Source: Dethiosulfatibacter sp.
Lineage (GTDB): Bacteria; Bacillota_A; Clostridia; Tissierellales; Dethiosulfatibacteraceae
Reading direction: 5' to 3'
Assembly: GCA_019084435.1 (NCBI GenBank)
Contig: JAHRFV010000048.1
Coordinates: 1 to 15,476, forward strand
Length of the DNA stretch: 15,476 bases
The position numbers were made by a program, and so were the translations under genes. A model generated the notes under the pieces. The model saw only the letters and a program-made list of their open reading frames with translations, was not told the DNA's origin and did no database searches. Positions 1 to 6,978 of the stretch are shown piece by piece (the stretch's first letter is position 1; each line of letters begins with the position of its first letter).

Positions 1-72
1 AATTTTCAGGATTTGTCTAGTCACTTCCCTTGACCTTTTTTTTCATACGTTACTTTACACTACCGATATTGA
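1..72. other. Left edge, no gene seen
   Basis: This short stretch contains no supported reading frame. A TTGACC at 30-35 with weak -10-like sequence near 54-61 is the only promoter-like signal, and its spacing is poor. The ACACTAC at 57-63 is repeated at 300-306 on the far side of the palindrome. Confidence 0.4.
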
Positions 73-307
73 CGTAGTTTCAACTAAGAAACTCGTTTTT
101 TATTTTAAATACTTTTATTTTGAAGGGGTTCACTATTTTTTTAACAAAATTAACAATGAGCCACTTTTTTGAGATATAATTTAAGATTCCGAACCCAAAA
201 TTTACTCTGAAAAAAGGGGTTCATTGTTATTTTTGTTAAAAAAAGAGTGAAACCCTTGAAAATAAAAGGATTTAAAATAAAAAACGAGTTTCTTAGTTGA
301 CACTACG
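73..307. repeat. 235-bp near-perfect palindrome, MITE-like element
   Basis: Position i pairs with position 380-i around a single centre at 190 (the 7-mer TTCCGAA), with no insertion or deletion. Of the 117 pairs I counted 102 as Watson-Crick; the outer 80-base arms (80-159 and 221-300) have only five mismatches. The arms start TCAACTAAGAAACTCG and are very AT-rich. There is no open reading frame inside. Five more complementary bases (66-70 with 310-314) lie beyond two mismatches. A 7-base direct repeat ACACTAC occurs at 57-63 and 300-306; it could be a target duplication, but it is offset from the left tip by 17 bases. An indel-free hairpin of this size suggests a non-autonomous transposable element (inference). 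Any transcript crossing it would fold into a very long hairpin just ahead of the phosphatase gene. Confidence 0.75.
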
Positions 308-330
308 CGAATATAATTGAGGGAAGATAA

Positions 331-969
331 ATGAAATATAAATACGTCATATTTGATTTCGACGGTACCTTAGCAGATACAGAGGATATAAACTTCACTA
401 TTTATCTGGATCTTGCGGACAAATATAAATTAAAAAAAGTTTCAAAAAGTGATATGGGAAGCCTTAAGAAGATGAGTGCTTTTGATTTAATAGATTATCT
501 AGACATAAAAAAAAGAAACATACCTGCTATGATTCGCTTTGGCAGAAAAATTCTGCATGGTAGTATTGAGAACATAGATATGTGCAAACCAACCATGGAA
601 GATGTCATGTTAAAACTCAAAGACAACGGTATTATTCTGGGTATTCTGACATCAAATTCTAAAAAAAATGTCACTAAATTTATTGAAAAACATCAACTCA
701 ACATGTTTACGTTTATTGAAAATTCAGGGATGTTTGGAAAAGAGAGAGTCTTTAAGAAAATATTGAGAAGATATGATATTGATAAAGATGAGGTGTTGTA
801 TGTGGGGGATGAGATTCGAGATATAACGGCAACAAAAAATATTGGTGTCGATATCGCTTCCGTCGATTGGGGTTATAACGAAAGGGATGCATTGAAAAAA
901 AACAATCCTGAATATTTGATTAGCGAACCGGAAGAACTTCTGGAAATCTGCTTGAATCATAAGGAGTGA
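331..969 (+). CDS. HAD-superfamily phosphatase, phosphoglycolate phosphatase-like
   Basis: A 212-residue cytoplasmic haloacid dehalogenase family hydrolase, which would remove phosphate from a small phosphorylated metabolite through an aspartyl-phosphate intermediate. All four HAD motifs are visible: DFDGTLADT near residue 9 (nucleophile and acid/base aspartates), ILTSNS near 103 (motif II), a lysine in FGKERVFKK near 136 (motif III), and VGDEIRD near 158 (motif IV, magnesium ligands). The insert between motifs I and II fits the helical cap of the Gph/PGMB class. The start has a GAGGGA ribosome binding site at 319-324. The gene is followed after 3 bases by a Sir2 gene whose binding site lies within this gene's last codons, so the two are probably one operon. 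The substrate cannot be read from the sequence. The upstream palindrome may affect its transcription or mRNA structure. Confidence 0.88.
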   Translation: MKYKYVIFDFDGTLADTEDINFTIYLDLADKYKLKKVSKSDMGSLKKMSAFDLIDYLDIKKRNIPAMIRFGRKILHGSIENIDMCKPTMEDVMLKLKDNGIILGILTSNSKKNVTKFIEKHQLNMFTFIENSGMFGKERVFKKILRRYDIDKDEVLYVGDEIRDITATKNIGVDIASVDWGYNERDALKKNNPEYLISEPEELLEICLNHKE

Positions 970-972
970 GTC

Positions 973-1707
973 ATGAATAAAATTGGAGAACTGAGAGAAA
1001 TCATTAAAGAAAGCAACAATATTGTGTTTTTTGGTGGGGCAGGGGTTTCTACAGAAAGCAATATACCTGACTTCAGATCTGAGAAAGGTCTTTACAATGC
1101 CAAATCTGAGTATGGATATTCTCCCGAGGATATGTTGAGTATCAGATTTTTCATGAAACACACAGCTGTTTTTTACGATTACTACAGAAAAAACATATTG
1201 CATACTGAAGCCGAACCCAATGACGCTCATTTGGCACTAGCCAAGCTAGAAAGAATTGGCAAGCTTAAGGCAGTCATAACACAGAATATAGATGGTCTGC
1301 ATCAAAAGGCTGGAAGCAAAGAGGTTTTGGAACTCCATGGAACGGTTTACAGACACTATTGCATGAACTGTCAGGCCGCCTATGCTTTGACGGATGTGGA
1401 GAATTCCGAAGGAATCCCGTTATGTCAAAACTGCGGAGGAACCATACGACCGGATGTCGTACTTTATGGAGAGGCATTAGATAATTATGTTATCAGCAAA
1501 GCGGTGGATTATATAGAGAAAGCTGATACATTGATTATTGGAGGGACCTCCCTTGTGGTGTATCCTGCAGCAGGGCTAATAACTTATTTCAAGGGAAGAA
1601 ATCTTGTTCTAATCAATAAAGATAGCACCCCCTATGACAGAAAAGCCAATCTGGTCATAAACGAATCCATCGGCAAAGTCCTAAAAAAAGCACTTGAAGA
1701 GCGATAA
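973..1707 (+). CDS. NAD-dependent protein deacetylase, Sir2 family (first copy)
   Basis: A 244-residue sirtuin, the usual length for single-domain bacterial Sir2. It would remove acetyl groups from lysines in cytoplasmic proteins, using NAD and releasing nicotinamide and O-acetyl-ADP-ribose. The sequence shows GGAGVSTESNIPDFRS at 21-36 (NAD-binding loop), TQNID at 103-107, the catalytic histidine in LHG at 122, four zinc cysteines (130, 133, 151, 154), and GGTSLVVYP near 190-198. The YGYSPEDMLS stretch is typical of bacterial class U/Sir2Tm-like deacetylases. At the place where CobB and SIRT5 have Tyr-x-x-Arg, this protein reads Tyr-x-x-Tyr, so I expect deacetylation rather than desuccinylation. 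AAGGAG at 961-966 sits 6 bases before the ATG, overlapping the end of the HAD gene, so the two are likely translationally linked. A terminator follows. Confidence 0.93.
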   Translation: MNKIGELREIIKESNNIVFFGGAGVSTESNIPDFRSEKGLYNAKSEYGYSPEDMLSIRFFMKHTAVFYDYYRKNILHTEAEPNDAHLALAKLERIGKLKAVITQNIDGLHQKAGSKEVLELHGTVYRHYCMNCQAAYALTDVENSEGIPLCQNCGGTIRPDVVLYGEALDNYVISKAVDYIEKADTLIIGGTSLVVYPAAGLITYFKGRNLVLINKDSTPYDRKANLVINESIGKVLKKALEER

Positions 1708-1730
1708 AACGAATTAAATTACTATATTTA

Positions 1731-1771
1731 ACAAAAAATATTCGTGATTGAATATTTTTTGTTTATTTTTT
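1731..1771 (+). terminator. Intrinsic terminator after the first sirtuin
   Basis: A 13-base perfect stem (ACAAAAAATATTC at 1731-1743 with its complement at 1750-1762) encloses a 6-base loop and is followed by a T-rich tail. The A and T runs on both sides mean it could also work on the other strand. The stem is A-T-rich and therefore weak. Confidence 0.6.
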
Positions 1772-1802
1772 GCGGACAAACATTTTCCTACAATAAATTT
1801 GC

Positions 1803-1831
1803 TTGTTAATACACGAAAGTTATGCTATTAT
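1803..1831 (+). promoter_or_regulatory. Promoter of the glutamine synthetase gene
   Basis: TTGTTA at 1803-1808, a 17-base spacer and TATTAT at 1826-1831, with an extended TG at 1823-1824. Transcription would begin near 1838, leaving a leader of about 28 bases that contains the AGGAGG site. The promoter overlaps an in-frame upstream TTG, which argues against starting translation there. Confidence 0.6.
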
Positions 1832-1853
1832 AATAAACATAATTTTCAACTAT

Positions 1854-1859
1854 AGGAGG
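1854..1859 (+). promoter_or_regulatory. Ribosome binding site that fixes the glutamine synthetase start
   Basis: AGGAGG six bases before the ATG at 1866. It decides against the upstream in-frame TTG at 1803, which has no comparable site. Confidence 0.85.
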
Positions 1860-1865
1860 GTAATT

Positions 1866-3755
1866 ATGAACAGAGTGTTTTTTATTAAACCAGAAAACCG
1901 TAACAAAGAACATCTAATTGATTTATTCAAAAAACATCCAGAGATACAGTTTGTTTCTTTTATGGGCGTTGATATTGGTGGAAATGCGACAGATGAAAAA
2001 ATACCTATTTCTTTATTCATCAGCGACATGGATGCTATGCTGAAATATGGAATTCAGACTGACGGATCATCAGTTGAGCTTCAGGGAATAGCAACTTTGA
2101 ACAATGCAAGAGTAGATATGTTGCCGGATTTGGAAGCCACATGGTTTGTTGACTATAACTATGATTATTACTGTGATGAAAACGGTCTTCCTGTAGGCTC
2201 ATTAAGGATACCGGCTTTTCTGATGCATAATGAAAAATTAGTTTGTTCCAGATCAATTCTAAAGAGAACTGAAAAAGTACTGGACGAATCTATAAAAGAG
2301 ATATTTAACAAAAAACCTGAACTAGCCAAGAAATATGGATTTGAGAACGAGGAAATAGATAGAATTGTTTTAACCTCTGCTACAGAGTTGGAGCTATGGG
2401 TCAATACGCCTGATGATAAAGCTAATATAGACGCTCTATCGACATCACAAAGCCTAAAGGAGCAGTACTGGAAAAGAACTCATGGTATTGTGAGAACCGT
2501 ATTGGAAAAATGCATGCATGAACTGGAAAGATACGGATTGGAACCTGAAATGGCACATAAAGAGGTTGGAGGAGTTGCCAGTAAGGTAGGATCCACAGGG
2601 CGACTGCAACATGTAATGGAACAGCTTGAAATCGACTGGAAATATGCTGAAGCACTCCAAGCGGCTGACAATGAAATCATAGCACGCGAAATAATTGAGG
2701 ATATGTTCAGAAACCACGGCCTTGAGGCCACTTTCATGGCAAAACCACTCGAAGGCGTTGCAGGTAATGGAGAGCATACGCATCTAGGAGTAGCCGTAAA
2801 ACTAAAATCAGGCAAACACATCAACCTATTCACGCCTGTGGACATGAACAAGGATTATTTGAGTGAAATTGGCTATGGTGCATTAATGGGTATTTTGAGA
2901 AATTATGATGTTGTCAATCCATTTGTGTCATCAACCAATGATTCTATGAATAGATTAAAACCTGGATTTGAAGCACCTGTTTGCGTGGTTACATCCTTAG
3001 GCCATACAAAAGAAATACCATCAAGAAACAGATCCATTCTAATAGGCGTAATAAGAGATTTGAACAATATGATGGCAACAAGATTTGAGCTTAGGGCTCC
3101 AAATCCATTGTCTAATACATATTTGGTAATTGCTTCATCGTATATGGCAGCATTGGATGGCATTGAAGCTGTTATAGAGTCTGGTCTATCAACTGAGGAA
3201 ATTGAAAAGGAAATCTCGAAAGAAGCTGGAGTAGATAGCTTCTATCTGGAGAAAGACAAAAAATACCGTAGTGAACACGATGTTTTCGAACACTATACTG
3301 AAGCTGAAAGAAATGCTCTGTTTGGCAGAGCACCCGCAACAGTTTATGAAAATGTCGAAGGTCTCAACCATGGTGGAGAAAGAGTATCCTTATTGAAACA
3401 AGGTGGCGTGTTTACGAATGCATTGGTGGAATCATATAAACAGGTGATTCTGACTAAATGGTCGACAGAGCTCGTTGGCAGAATTATACCGCTCAACATA
3501 GAAATTCTAAGAAGTTTTACTAAACTGCATGAGGACTTTGCTACTGATATAGATGTTATCAGATGGCAAAAAATCAACACCTTGCGTGTCGAGTTGATGA
3601 AGGATAGCTCATCACAAACCTCCATATTCACACGGATAAGAGAAGCTATAGAAAACTGTGAGTACAAGAAAGCTTCAGATTTGCAAATTGATATGAATTC
3701 GAAAATGACTCAAATCAGAAACATGTTTGCAGAATACAAAAGAAATATAGTATAA
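1866..3755 (+). CDS. Glutamine synthetase with C-terminal extension
   Basis: Makes glutamine from glutamate, ammonia and ATP in the cytoplasm. The chosen ATG gives 629 residues and follows AGGAGG at 1854-1859; an in-frame TTG at 1803 would add 21 residues but lies in the promoter. Visible GS elements: DGSS at 66-69 in the N-terminal beta-grasp domain; TELELW (Glu174, Glu176); KEVGG with Glu233; TFMAKP at 289-294; NGEHTH at 301-306, in place of the usual GSGMH; NDSMNRLKPGFEAP from 358; and RFELRAPNP (Arg406, Glu408, Arg410). The catalytic half resembles type I GS, but the protein is about 150-190 residues longer than standard GlnA. The tail beyond roughly residue 480 is helical and charged. 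The usual GlnA adenylylation motif is not evident. It belongs to the long GS group seen in clostridia (from memory); a different gamma-glutamyl acceptor cannot be excluded. It is monocistronic, with its own promoter and terminator. Confidence 0.88.
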   Translation: MNRVFFIKPENRNKEHLIDLFKKHPEIQFVSFMGVDIGGNATDEKIPISLFISDMDAMLKYGIQTDGSSVELQGIATLNNARVDMLPDLEATWFVDYNYDYYCDENGLPVGSLRIPAFLMHNEKLVCSRSILKRTEKVLDESIKEIFNKKPELAKKYGFENEEIDRIVLTSATELELWVNTPDDKANIDALSTSQSLKEQYWKRTHGIVRTVLEKCMHELERYGLEPEMAHKEVGGVASKVGSTGRLQHVMEQLEIDWKYAEALQAADNEIIAREIIEDMFRNHGLEATFMAKPLEGVAGNGEHTHLGVAVKLKSGKHINLFTPVDMNKDYLSEIGYGALMGILRNYDVVNPFVSSTNDSMNRLKPGFEAPVCVVTSLGHTKEIPSRNRSILIGVIRDLNNMMATRFELRAPNPLSNTYLVIASSYMAALDGIEAVIESGLSTEEIEKEISKEAGVDSFYLEKDKKYRSEHDVFEHYTEAERNALFGRAPATVYENVEGLNHGGERVSLLKQGGVFTNALVESYKQVILTKWSTELVGRIIPLNIEILRSFTKLHEDFATDIDVIRWQKINTLRVELMKDSSSQTSIFTRIREAIENCEYKKASDLQIDMNSKMTQIRNMFAEYKRNIV

Positions 3756-3761
3756 GAATAC

Positions 3762-3802
3762 AAACAGTGGCTTGATTTTTCTCAAGGCCGCTGTTTTTTT
3801 TT
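3762..3802 (+). terminator. Intrinsic terminator after glutamine synthetase
   Basis: The stem pairs ACAGTGGC-TTGA (3764-3775) with TCAAGGCCGCTGT (3782-3794), with one bulged C and one G-T pair, a short T-rich loop, and a run of nine T ending at 3802. It separates the glutamine synthetase from the next operon. Confidence 0.85.
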
Positions 3803-3803
3803 A

Positions 3804-3832
3804 TTGATTTTGTAATTATTGCGTTGTAATAT
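3804..3832 (+). promoter_or_regulatory. Candidate promoter of the NimA-like/GNAT operon
   Basis: TTGATT at 3804-3809, a 17-base spacer and TAATAT at 3827-3832. A terminator immediately upstream makes a new promoter here likely. The match to consensus is moderate. Confidence 0.45.
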
Positions 3833-3853
3833 TAGATTTACAGGAGGTGTGCA

Positions 3854-4318
3854 ATGTTTAGAGATTTGAGAAGAAAAGATAGAAGAATGAACGATTCATT
3901 GATGGAAACAATATTACAAAATGGGGATTATGGTGTCCTGTCCTGTATGGGAGATAATGGCTATGGTTATGGAGTGGCTTTGAATTATGTTTATTATGAT
4001 AATACCATATATTTTCATAGTGCCTGTGAAGGACATAAAATCGACGCCATAAAAAATAATGATAAAGTCAGTTTTCTTGTCGTTAATAAAAGCTCAGTAG
4101 TTCCTGACGAGTTAAGAACCCGTTATGAGAGTGTTATTGCATTTGGGATTGCTTCGCTGACTGAGGGACAAGAAAAAGCTGATGCTTTGTATAGTATTGG
4201 AGATAAGTATTCCAAGGGATTTGAAGTCATTGTAAAGGATGAGATTGAAAAGCTGTTCAATAGCACCTGTGTCGCAAAAATACAAATTGAGCATAAGGAA
4301 GGAAAATCTGCTGAGTAG
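3854..4318 (+). CDS. Pyridoxamine 5'-phosphate oxidase family protein, NimA-like
   Basis: A 154-residue cytoplasmic protein of the split-barrel flavin-binding fold. The core IYFHSACEGHKIDAIKNNDKVSF (roughly residues 52-74) matches the FMN-contacting strand-helix region of the Pyridox_ox_2/NimA group, proteins that bind FMN or related cofactors and are linked to nitroimidazole reduction or general redox protection. The N-terminal LRRKDRRMNDSLMETIL is also typical of this group. The substrate is unknown and a true PNP oxidase role is unlikely. AGGAGGTG at 3842-3849 gives a strong start. A GNAT acetyltransferase follows after 8 bases, so the two probably share a message. Confidence 0.8.
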   Translation: MFRDLRRKDRRMNDSLMETILQNGDYGVLSCMGDNGYGYGVALNYVYYDNTIYFHSACEGHKIDAIKNNDKVSFLVVNKSSVVPDELRTRYESVIAFGIASLTEGQEKADALYSIGDKYSKGFEVIVKDEIEKLFNSTCVAKIQIEHKEGKSAE

Positions 4319-4326
4319 GTGAAGTA

Positions 4327-4923
4327 ATGAGTTTAATCTGGAAAAGGAATTCGACTTTTGTCAGAGAATATGAGTCAGAAAGGTTGTCTCTAAAAGTATT
4401 AGGACCAGAGCATGCAGATATTGTTCTGGATTATTATTATAGGAATAAAGAATTCCTTGTTGAATGGGATCCAGACAGAGAAGATGATTTTTATACAAAA
4501 TCAAATCAAGCAAGTCAATTGAAATATGAGCTTAGTGAATACAAGAAGGGCAACTTCTTCAGGCTTTGGATTTTTAAGAAATTTGACGATCATAAAACAA
4601 TTGGCAATATATGCTTCAGCAATATCATTTACGGAAATTTCAGGTCTTGTTTTCTGGGCTATAAATTGGATGGCAATGAAATAAACAAAGGTTACATGAC
4701 GGAAGCAATTAGAAAAGGGATTCAAATTGTCTTTGATGAGTTCAGACTTCATAGAGTTGAAGTCAATATCATGCCTAGAAATTTGAAATCATTGAGGGTT
4801 GCTGAAAAACTTGGTCTTGAGAAGGAAGGCTTTTCTGAACGCTATTTATATATCAATAAGAAATGGGAAGATCACTTTCATTTTGCAGTCTATAATGATG
4901 ATGATATAGACTATTTTGATTGA
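4327..4923 (+). CDS. GNAT-family N-acetyltransferase, RimJ/RimL-like
   Basis: A 198-residue acetyltransferase expected to move the acetyl group of acetyl-CoA to an amine of a protein or small molecule. The N-terminal ESERLSLKVLGPEHADIVLDYYYRN (near 16-40) is the first strand-helix of RimJ/RimL-type enzymes; NKGYMTEAIRKGIQIVF (near 118-134) is the acetyl-CoA pyrophosphate-binding motif A; and HRVEVNIMPRNLKSLRVAEKLGLEKEGFSERYLYINKKWEDHFHFAVY is the conserved C-terminal motif B and last strands. It starts 8 bases after the NimA-like gene with an AGGTGA site at 4316-4321. No clear terminator follows. The acceptor is unknown. Confidence 0.85.
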   Translation: MSLIWKRNSTFVREYESERLSLKVLGPEHADIVLDYYYRNKEFLVEWDPDREDDFYTKSNQASQLKYELSEYKKGNFFRLWIFKKFDDHKTIGNICFSNIIYGNFRSCFLGYKLDGNEINKGYMTEAIRKGIQIVFDEFRLHRVEVNIMPRNLKSLRVAEKLGLEKEGFSERYLYINKKWEDHFHFAVYNDDDIDYFD

Positions 4924-4950
4924 TTATTTATTGTTAAAATTATATTTAAA

Positions 4951-4979
4951 TTGACAATCAATTCGAGCAAATATATAAT
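4951..4979 (+). promoter_or_regulatory. Consensus sigma-A promoter of the GntR regulator gene
   Basis: TTGACA at 4951-4956, exactly 17 bases of spacer, and TATAAT at 4974-4979: a full consensus match. Transcription would start near 4986, just upstream of the degenerate operator at 4999-5013. Confidence 0.85.
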
Positions 4980-4998
4980 CGATTTTAGAAGGGTATAC

Positions 4999-5013
4999 GG
5001 GATACAGAATACT
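4999..5013 (+). promoter_or_regulatory. Degenerate operator copy in the GntR leader
   Basis: GGGATACAGAATACT matches the downstream sites GGGATACARTATCCY except for two or three bases in the right half. It lies at about +13 to +27 of the predicted transcript, a place where a bound repressor would block elongation. Three ATAC units at 4995, 5002 and 5009 repeat every 7 bases here. Autoregulation is inferred. Confidence 0.5.
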
Positions 5014-5029
5014 TTATTGGGGGAGTTTT

Positions 5030-5701
5030 ATGCCTAAGGTTTTTAAACTAAAAATTGAAAATTATAAAACAGTAAGGGATGCAGTTTTCGAAACCATCAG
5101 AGCAGCTATTTTGAATGGATATCTAAAGCCTGGCGAAAGAATTATTGAAAGCCAGATTGCTGAAGAGATGGAAGTTAGCAGGACACCTGTTAGAGAAGCG
5201 CTTAGAAGACTTGAAATAGAAGAGCTTGTAGAAAATTTACCTCGTAAAGGCGTAATTGTTGCTAGAATTAATGATAATCAGATAAATGAAATCTTCAACA
5301 TTAGAGGAGCACTGGAAGGGTTAGCTGTCCGACTAGCTATTGATAATTATGATGATGAGTGGGTCATGAATCTTGAGAATTGGATTTTAGATATGGAGAA
5401 GGCAATTGATGATGGAGATCTCAAAAAACAAGTCGAATGCAACACTCAGTTTCACAATTGCATTTTAAGTAAGTCAAACAGTCCTATGCTAATTCAAATG
5501 GTGCATAGTTTTCAAGACAAGATACAGAGATTTCGTCACCAATCATTGTCACTTGAGGGGAGACCGACTATCACAGTATCAGAGCATAGAGATATACTAA
5601 AAGAGATAAAAGAAAAAAACAAATATGGAGCAGAGCTGTTTATAAAGAAACATATTGAAAAAGCGGGAGAAGCATTGTTAAAAAGCCTCAGCAACATCTA
5701 A
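5030..5701 (+). CDS. GntR-family transcriptional regulator, FadR/FCD subfamily
   Basis: A 223-residue DNA-binding regulator. The N-terminal winged helix-turn-helix spans about residues 13-80 (TVRDAVFETIRAAILNGYLKPGERI, then LAEEM-like SQIAEEMEVSRTPVREALRRLE, then the wing LPRKGVIVARI). The C-terminal all-helical FCD effector domain spans about 84-218; Asn138, His142, His186 and His208 sit where FCD proteins usually carry an Asp and three His that bind a metal, with Asn in place of Asp. Such proteins sense small organic acids. It starts after GGGGGAG at 5019-5025. It is directly upstream of the tripartite transporter genes, and four related palindromes lie in this locus, so it probably represses or activates them in response to the transported substrate. 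The ligand is unknown. Confidence 0.9.
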   Translation: MPKVFKLKIENYKTVRDAVFETIRAAILNGYLKPGERIIESQIAEEMEVSRTPVREALRRLEIEELVENLPRKGVIVARINDNQINEIFNIRGALEGLAVRLAIDNYDDEWVMNLENWILDMEKAIDDGDLKKQVECNTQFHNCILSKSNSPMLIQMVHSFQDKIQRFRHQSLSLEGRPTITVSEHRDILKEIKEKNKYGAELFIKKHIEKAGEALLKSLSNI

Positions 5702-5743
5702 CAGCGAAGGTTTTAAAAAAAACATGTGAACTTTACTTAGTTC

Positions 5744-5758
5744 GGGATACAGTATCCT
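5744..5758 (+). promoter_or_regulatory. Operator palindrome 1 upstream of tctC
   Basis: GGGATACAGTATCCT; the inner 13 bases (GGATACAGTATCC, 5745-5757) are an odd-length perfect palindrome. It lies 42 bases after the regulator's stop and 96 bases from the next copy. The most likely binder is the neighbouring GntR protein (inference). Confidence 0.7.
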
Positions 5759-5839
5759 AAAAAGCATTGAGTGATTTTCATTAAATCGTTTGAATGCAAG
5801 TGAATTCAGATTAGTAGACCATAATACCATGATATTTTT

Positions 5840-5854
5840 GGGATACAATATCCC
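5840..5854 (+). promoter_or_regulatory. Operator palindrome 2 upstream of tctC
   Basis: GGGATACAATATCCC has perfect 6-base arms around CAA. A weak promoter reading, TTTTTG at 5835-5840 and TATAGT at 5858-5863 with 17 bases between, would place this site exactly in the spacer, a classic repressor position. The promoter itself is uncertain. Confidence 0.7.
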
Positions 5855-5874
5855 TAATATAGTATTTTCCTTTT

Positions 5875-5883
5875 AAGGAGGTG
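5875..5883 (+). promoter_or_regulatory. Orphan Shine-Dalgarno sequence in the tctC leader
   Basis: AAGGAGGTG is an ideal match to the 3' end of 16S rRNA, but no ATG, GTG or TTG follows at a workable distance, and the GTG at 5881 overlaps the site itself. The tctC start lies 74 bases downstream with its own GGAGGG. The function is unknown: a ribosome standby or mRNA-protecting site, or the remnant of a lost small gene. Confidence 0.4.
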
Positions 5884-5956
5884 CCAAAGAGTATAACGAT
5901 AGTAAAAACTAATCAGAATATCAAAAAAAAATAAAAGAATTTATGGAGGGTTTACA

Positions 5957-6961
5957 ATGTTTAACAAAAAAAGAAGCTTCACATTATTATTAGTGATAGT
6001 AATGATGGCATCATTGATCTTATCCGGTTGTTCTAACGATTCAGCAGCAACTACAGCAGCTGGTTCAACTGCAGCAGCAGAACTGAAGTTTCCTGAAAAA
6101 CCGGTTAATCTGGTCGTATGGGGATCACCAGGTGGCGGTAGTGACATTTTCGGTAGGACATTAGGCAAAGTAGCCGAAGGTATTTTAGGAAAGCCGATTG
6201 TAGTAGAAAATAAACCAGGTGGCGGCGGAGCTACTGCTATGGCTTATATTGCTGCAGAAAAAGCAGATGGTTACACATCTTTAGCGGTAACTACAAATTT
6301 AGTTCTTACACCACTTACAAAAGGAACACCAAATAATTTTGAAGATTTTGATCCTGTTATCATGATAGGTAAAGATGCAACAATGACCATAGCTAACTTT
6401 GAAGGCGAATTCCAAAGCATAGAAGACATTCTTAGAATTGGAAAAGAAAGAACTCTGAAATGGGGCACATTCGGTATTGGAACCACTGACCATGTAGCAG
6501 CGGCAATCCTAGAAAAACTGACAGGCATCACAGTAGATTTTGTACCTTTTGATGGTGGCGGAGAAGCAATGGCTGCTTTGCTTGGAGGACATATAGATTT
6601 ATTAAATGGTAATCCTAGTGAAGTTGCATCTCAAATCGAAGCTGAGCAGTTGAGAGGATTAGGAATTTATAGTGAGCAGAGACTTGTCAAGTATAACGAT
6701 GTTCCTACATTTATGGAGAATGGTTATGACATAGTTGTTGAAACATGGAGAGGAATAGTTGTTCCTAAAGGAACTCCTGAAGATGTTAAGAATAAGCTTT
6801 ATGAGTCTTTCAAAGCAGCTCTTGACGATCCTATCATGGTTAAATACTATGAAGACAATGATATCGTAAAGGAAATCTTGAATGGTAGCGATTTTAATAA
6901 CTTTATTATCGAGCAGAACGAGTTCTTTAAAACAACATTGACTGAAATGGGAATTATGTAA
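5957..6961 (+). CDS. tctC: Tripartite tricarboxylate transporter substrate-binding lipoprotein (TctC/Bug family)
   Basis: A 334-residue extracytoplasmic solute receptor that captures a carboxylate outside the membrane and hands it to TctAB. It begins with a lipoprotein signal: positive start, hydrophobic stretch 8-22, lipobox LSGC with Cys25 as the lipid anchor. A Ser/Ala/Thr linker follows. The mature part shows Bug signatures: PVNLVVWGSPGGGSDIFGRTL (near 49-69), VENKPGGGGATAM (near 82-94), the GTFGIGTTDHVAAAILEKLTGI stretch, VPFDGGGEAMAALLGGHIDLL, and PTFMENGYD and WRGIVVPKGTP near the end. The start has GGAGGG at 5945-5950. A strong hairpin separates it from tctB. The substrate class (citrate-like or other carboxylates) cannot be read; family members differ widely. 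Confidence 0.92.
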   Translation: MFNKKRSFTLLLVIVMMASLILSGCSNDSAATTAAGSTAAAELKFPEKPVNLVVWGSPGGGSDIFGRTLGKVAEGILGKPIVVENKPGGGGATAMAYIAAEKADGYTSLAVTTNLVLTPLTKGTPNNFEDFDPVIMIGKDATMTIANFEGEFQSIEDILRIGKERTLKWGTFGIGTTDHVAAAILEKLTGITVDFVPFDGGGEAMAALLGGHIDLLNGNPSEVASQIEAEQLRGLGIYSEQRLVKYNDVPTFMENGYDIVVETWRGIVVPKGTPEDVKNKLYESFKAALDDPIMVKYYEDNDIVKEILNGSDFNNFIIEQNEFFKTTLTEMGIM

Positions 6962-6978
6962 ATAGGCAAGAATATTAA

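Noticed and set aside
297..317. TTGACA and TATAAT near the right tip of the palindrome as a promoter for the HAD gene
   Set aside because: The spacing is only 9 bases, and a start from this TATAAT would leave the ribosome binding site out of the transcript.
1803..1865. Upstream in-frame TTG start adding 21 residues to glutamine synthetase
   Set aside because: It lies within the promoter, has no ribosome binding site, and the added residues do not look like GS. The ATG at 1866 has AGGAGG six bases upstream.
2035..3667. Several minus-strand frames of 60-123 codons opposite the glutamine synthetase
   Set aside because: They overlap one another and a conserved gene, show no recognisable domains or ribosome binding sites, and are expected by chance in an open, low-GC coding region.
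4916..4961. TTGATTG/CAATCAA inverted repeat between the GNAT gene and the GntR promoter
   Set aside because: A 7-base stem with a 32-base loop, and it overlaps the -35 box; too weak to call a terminator.
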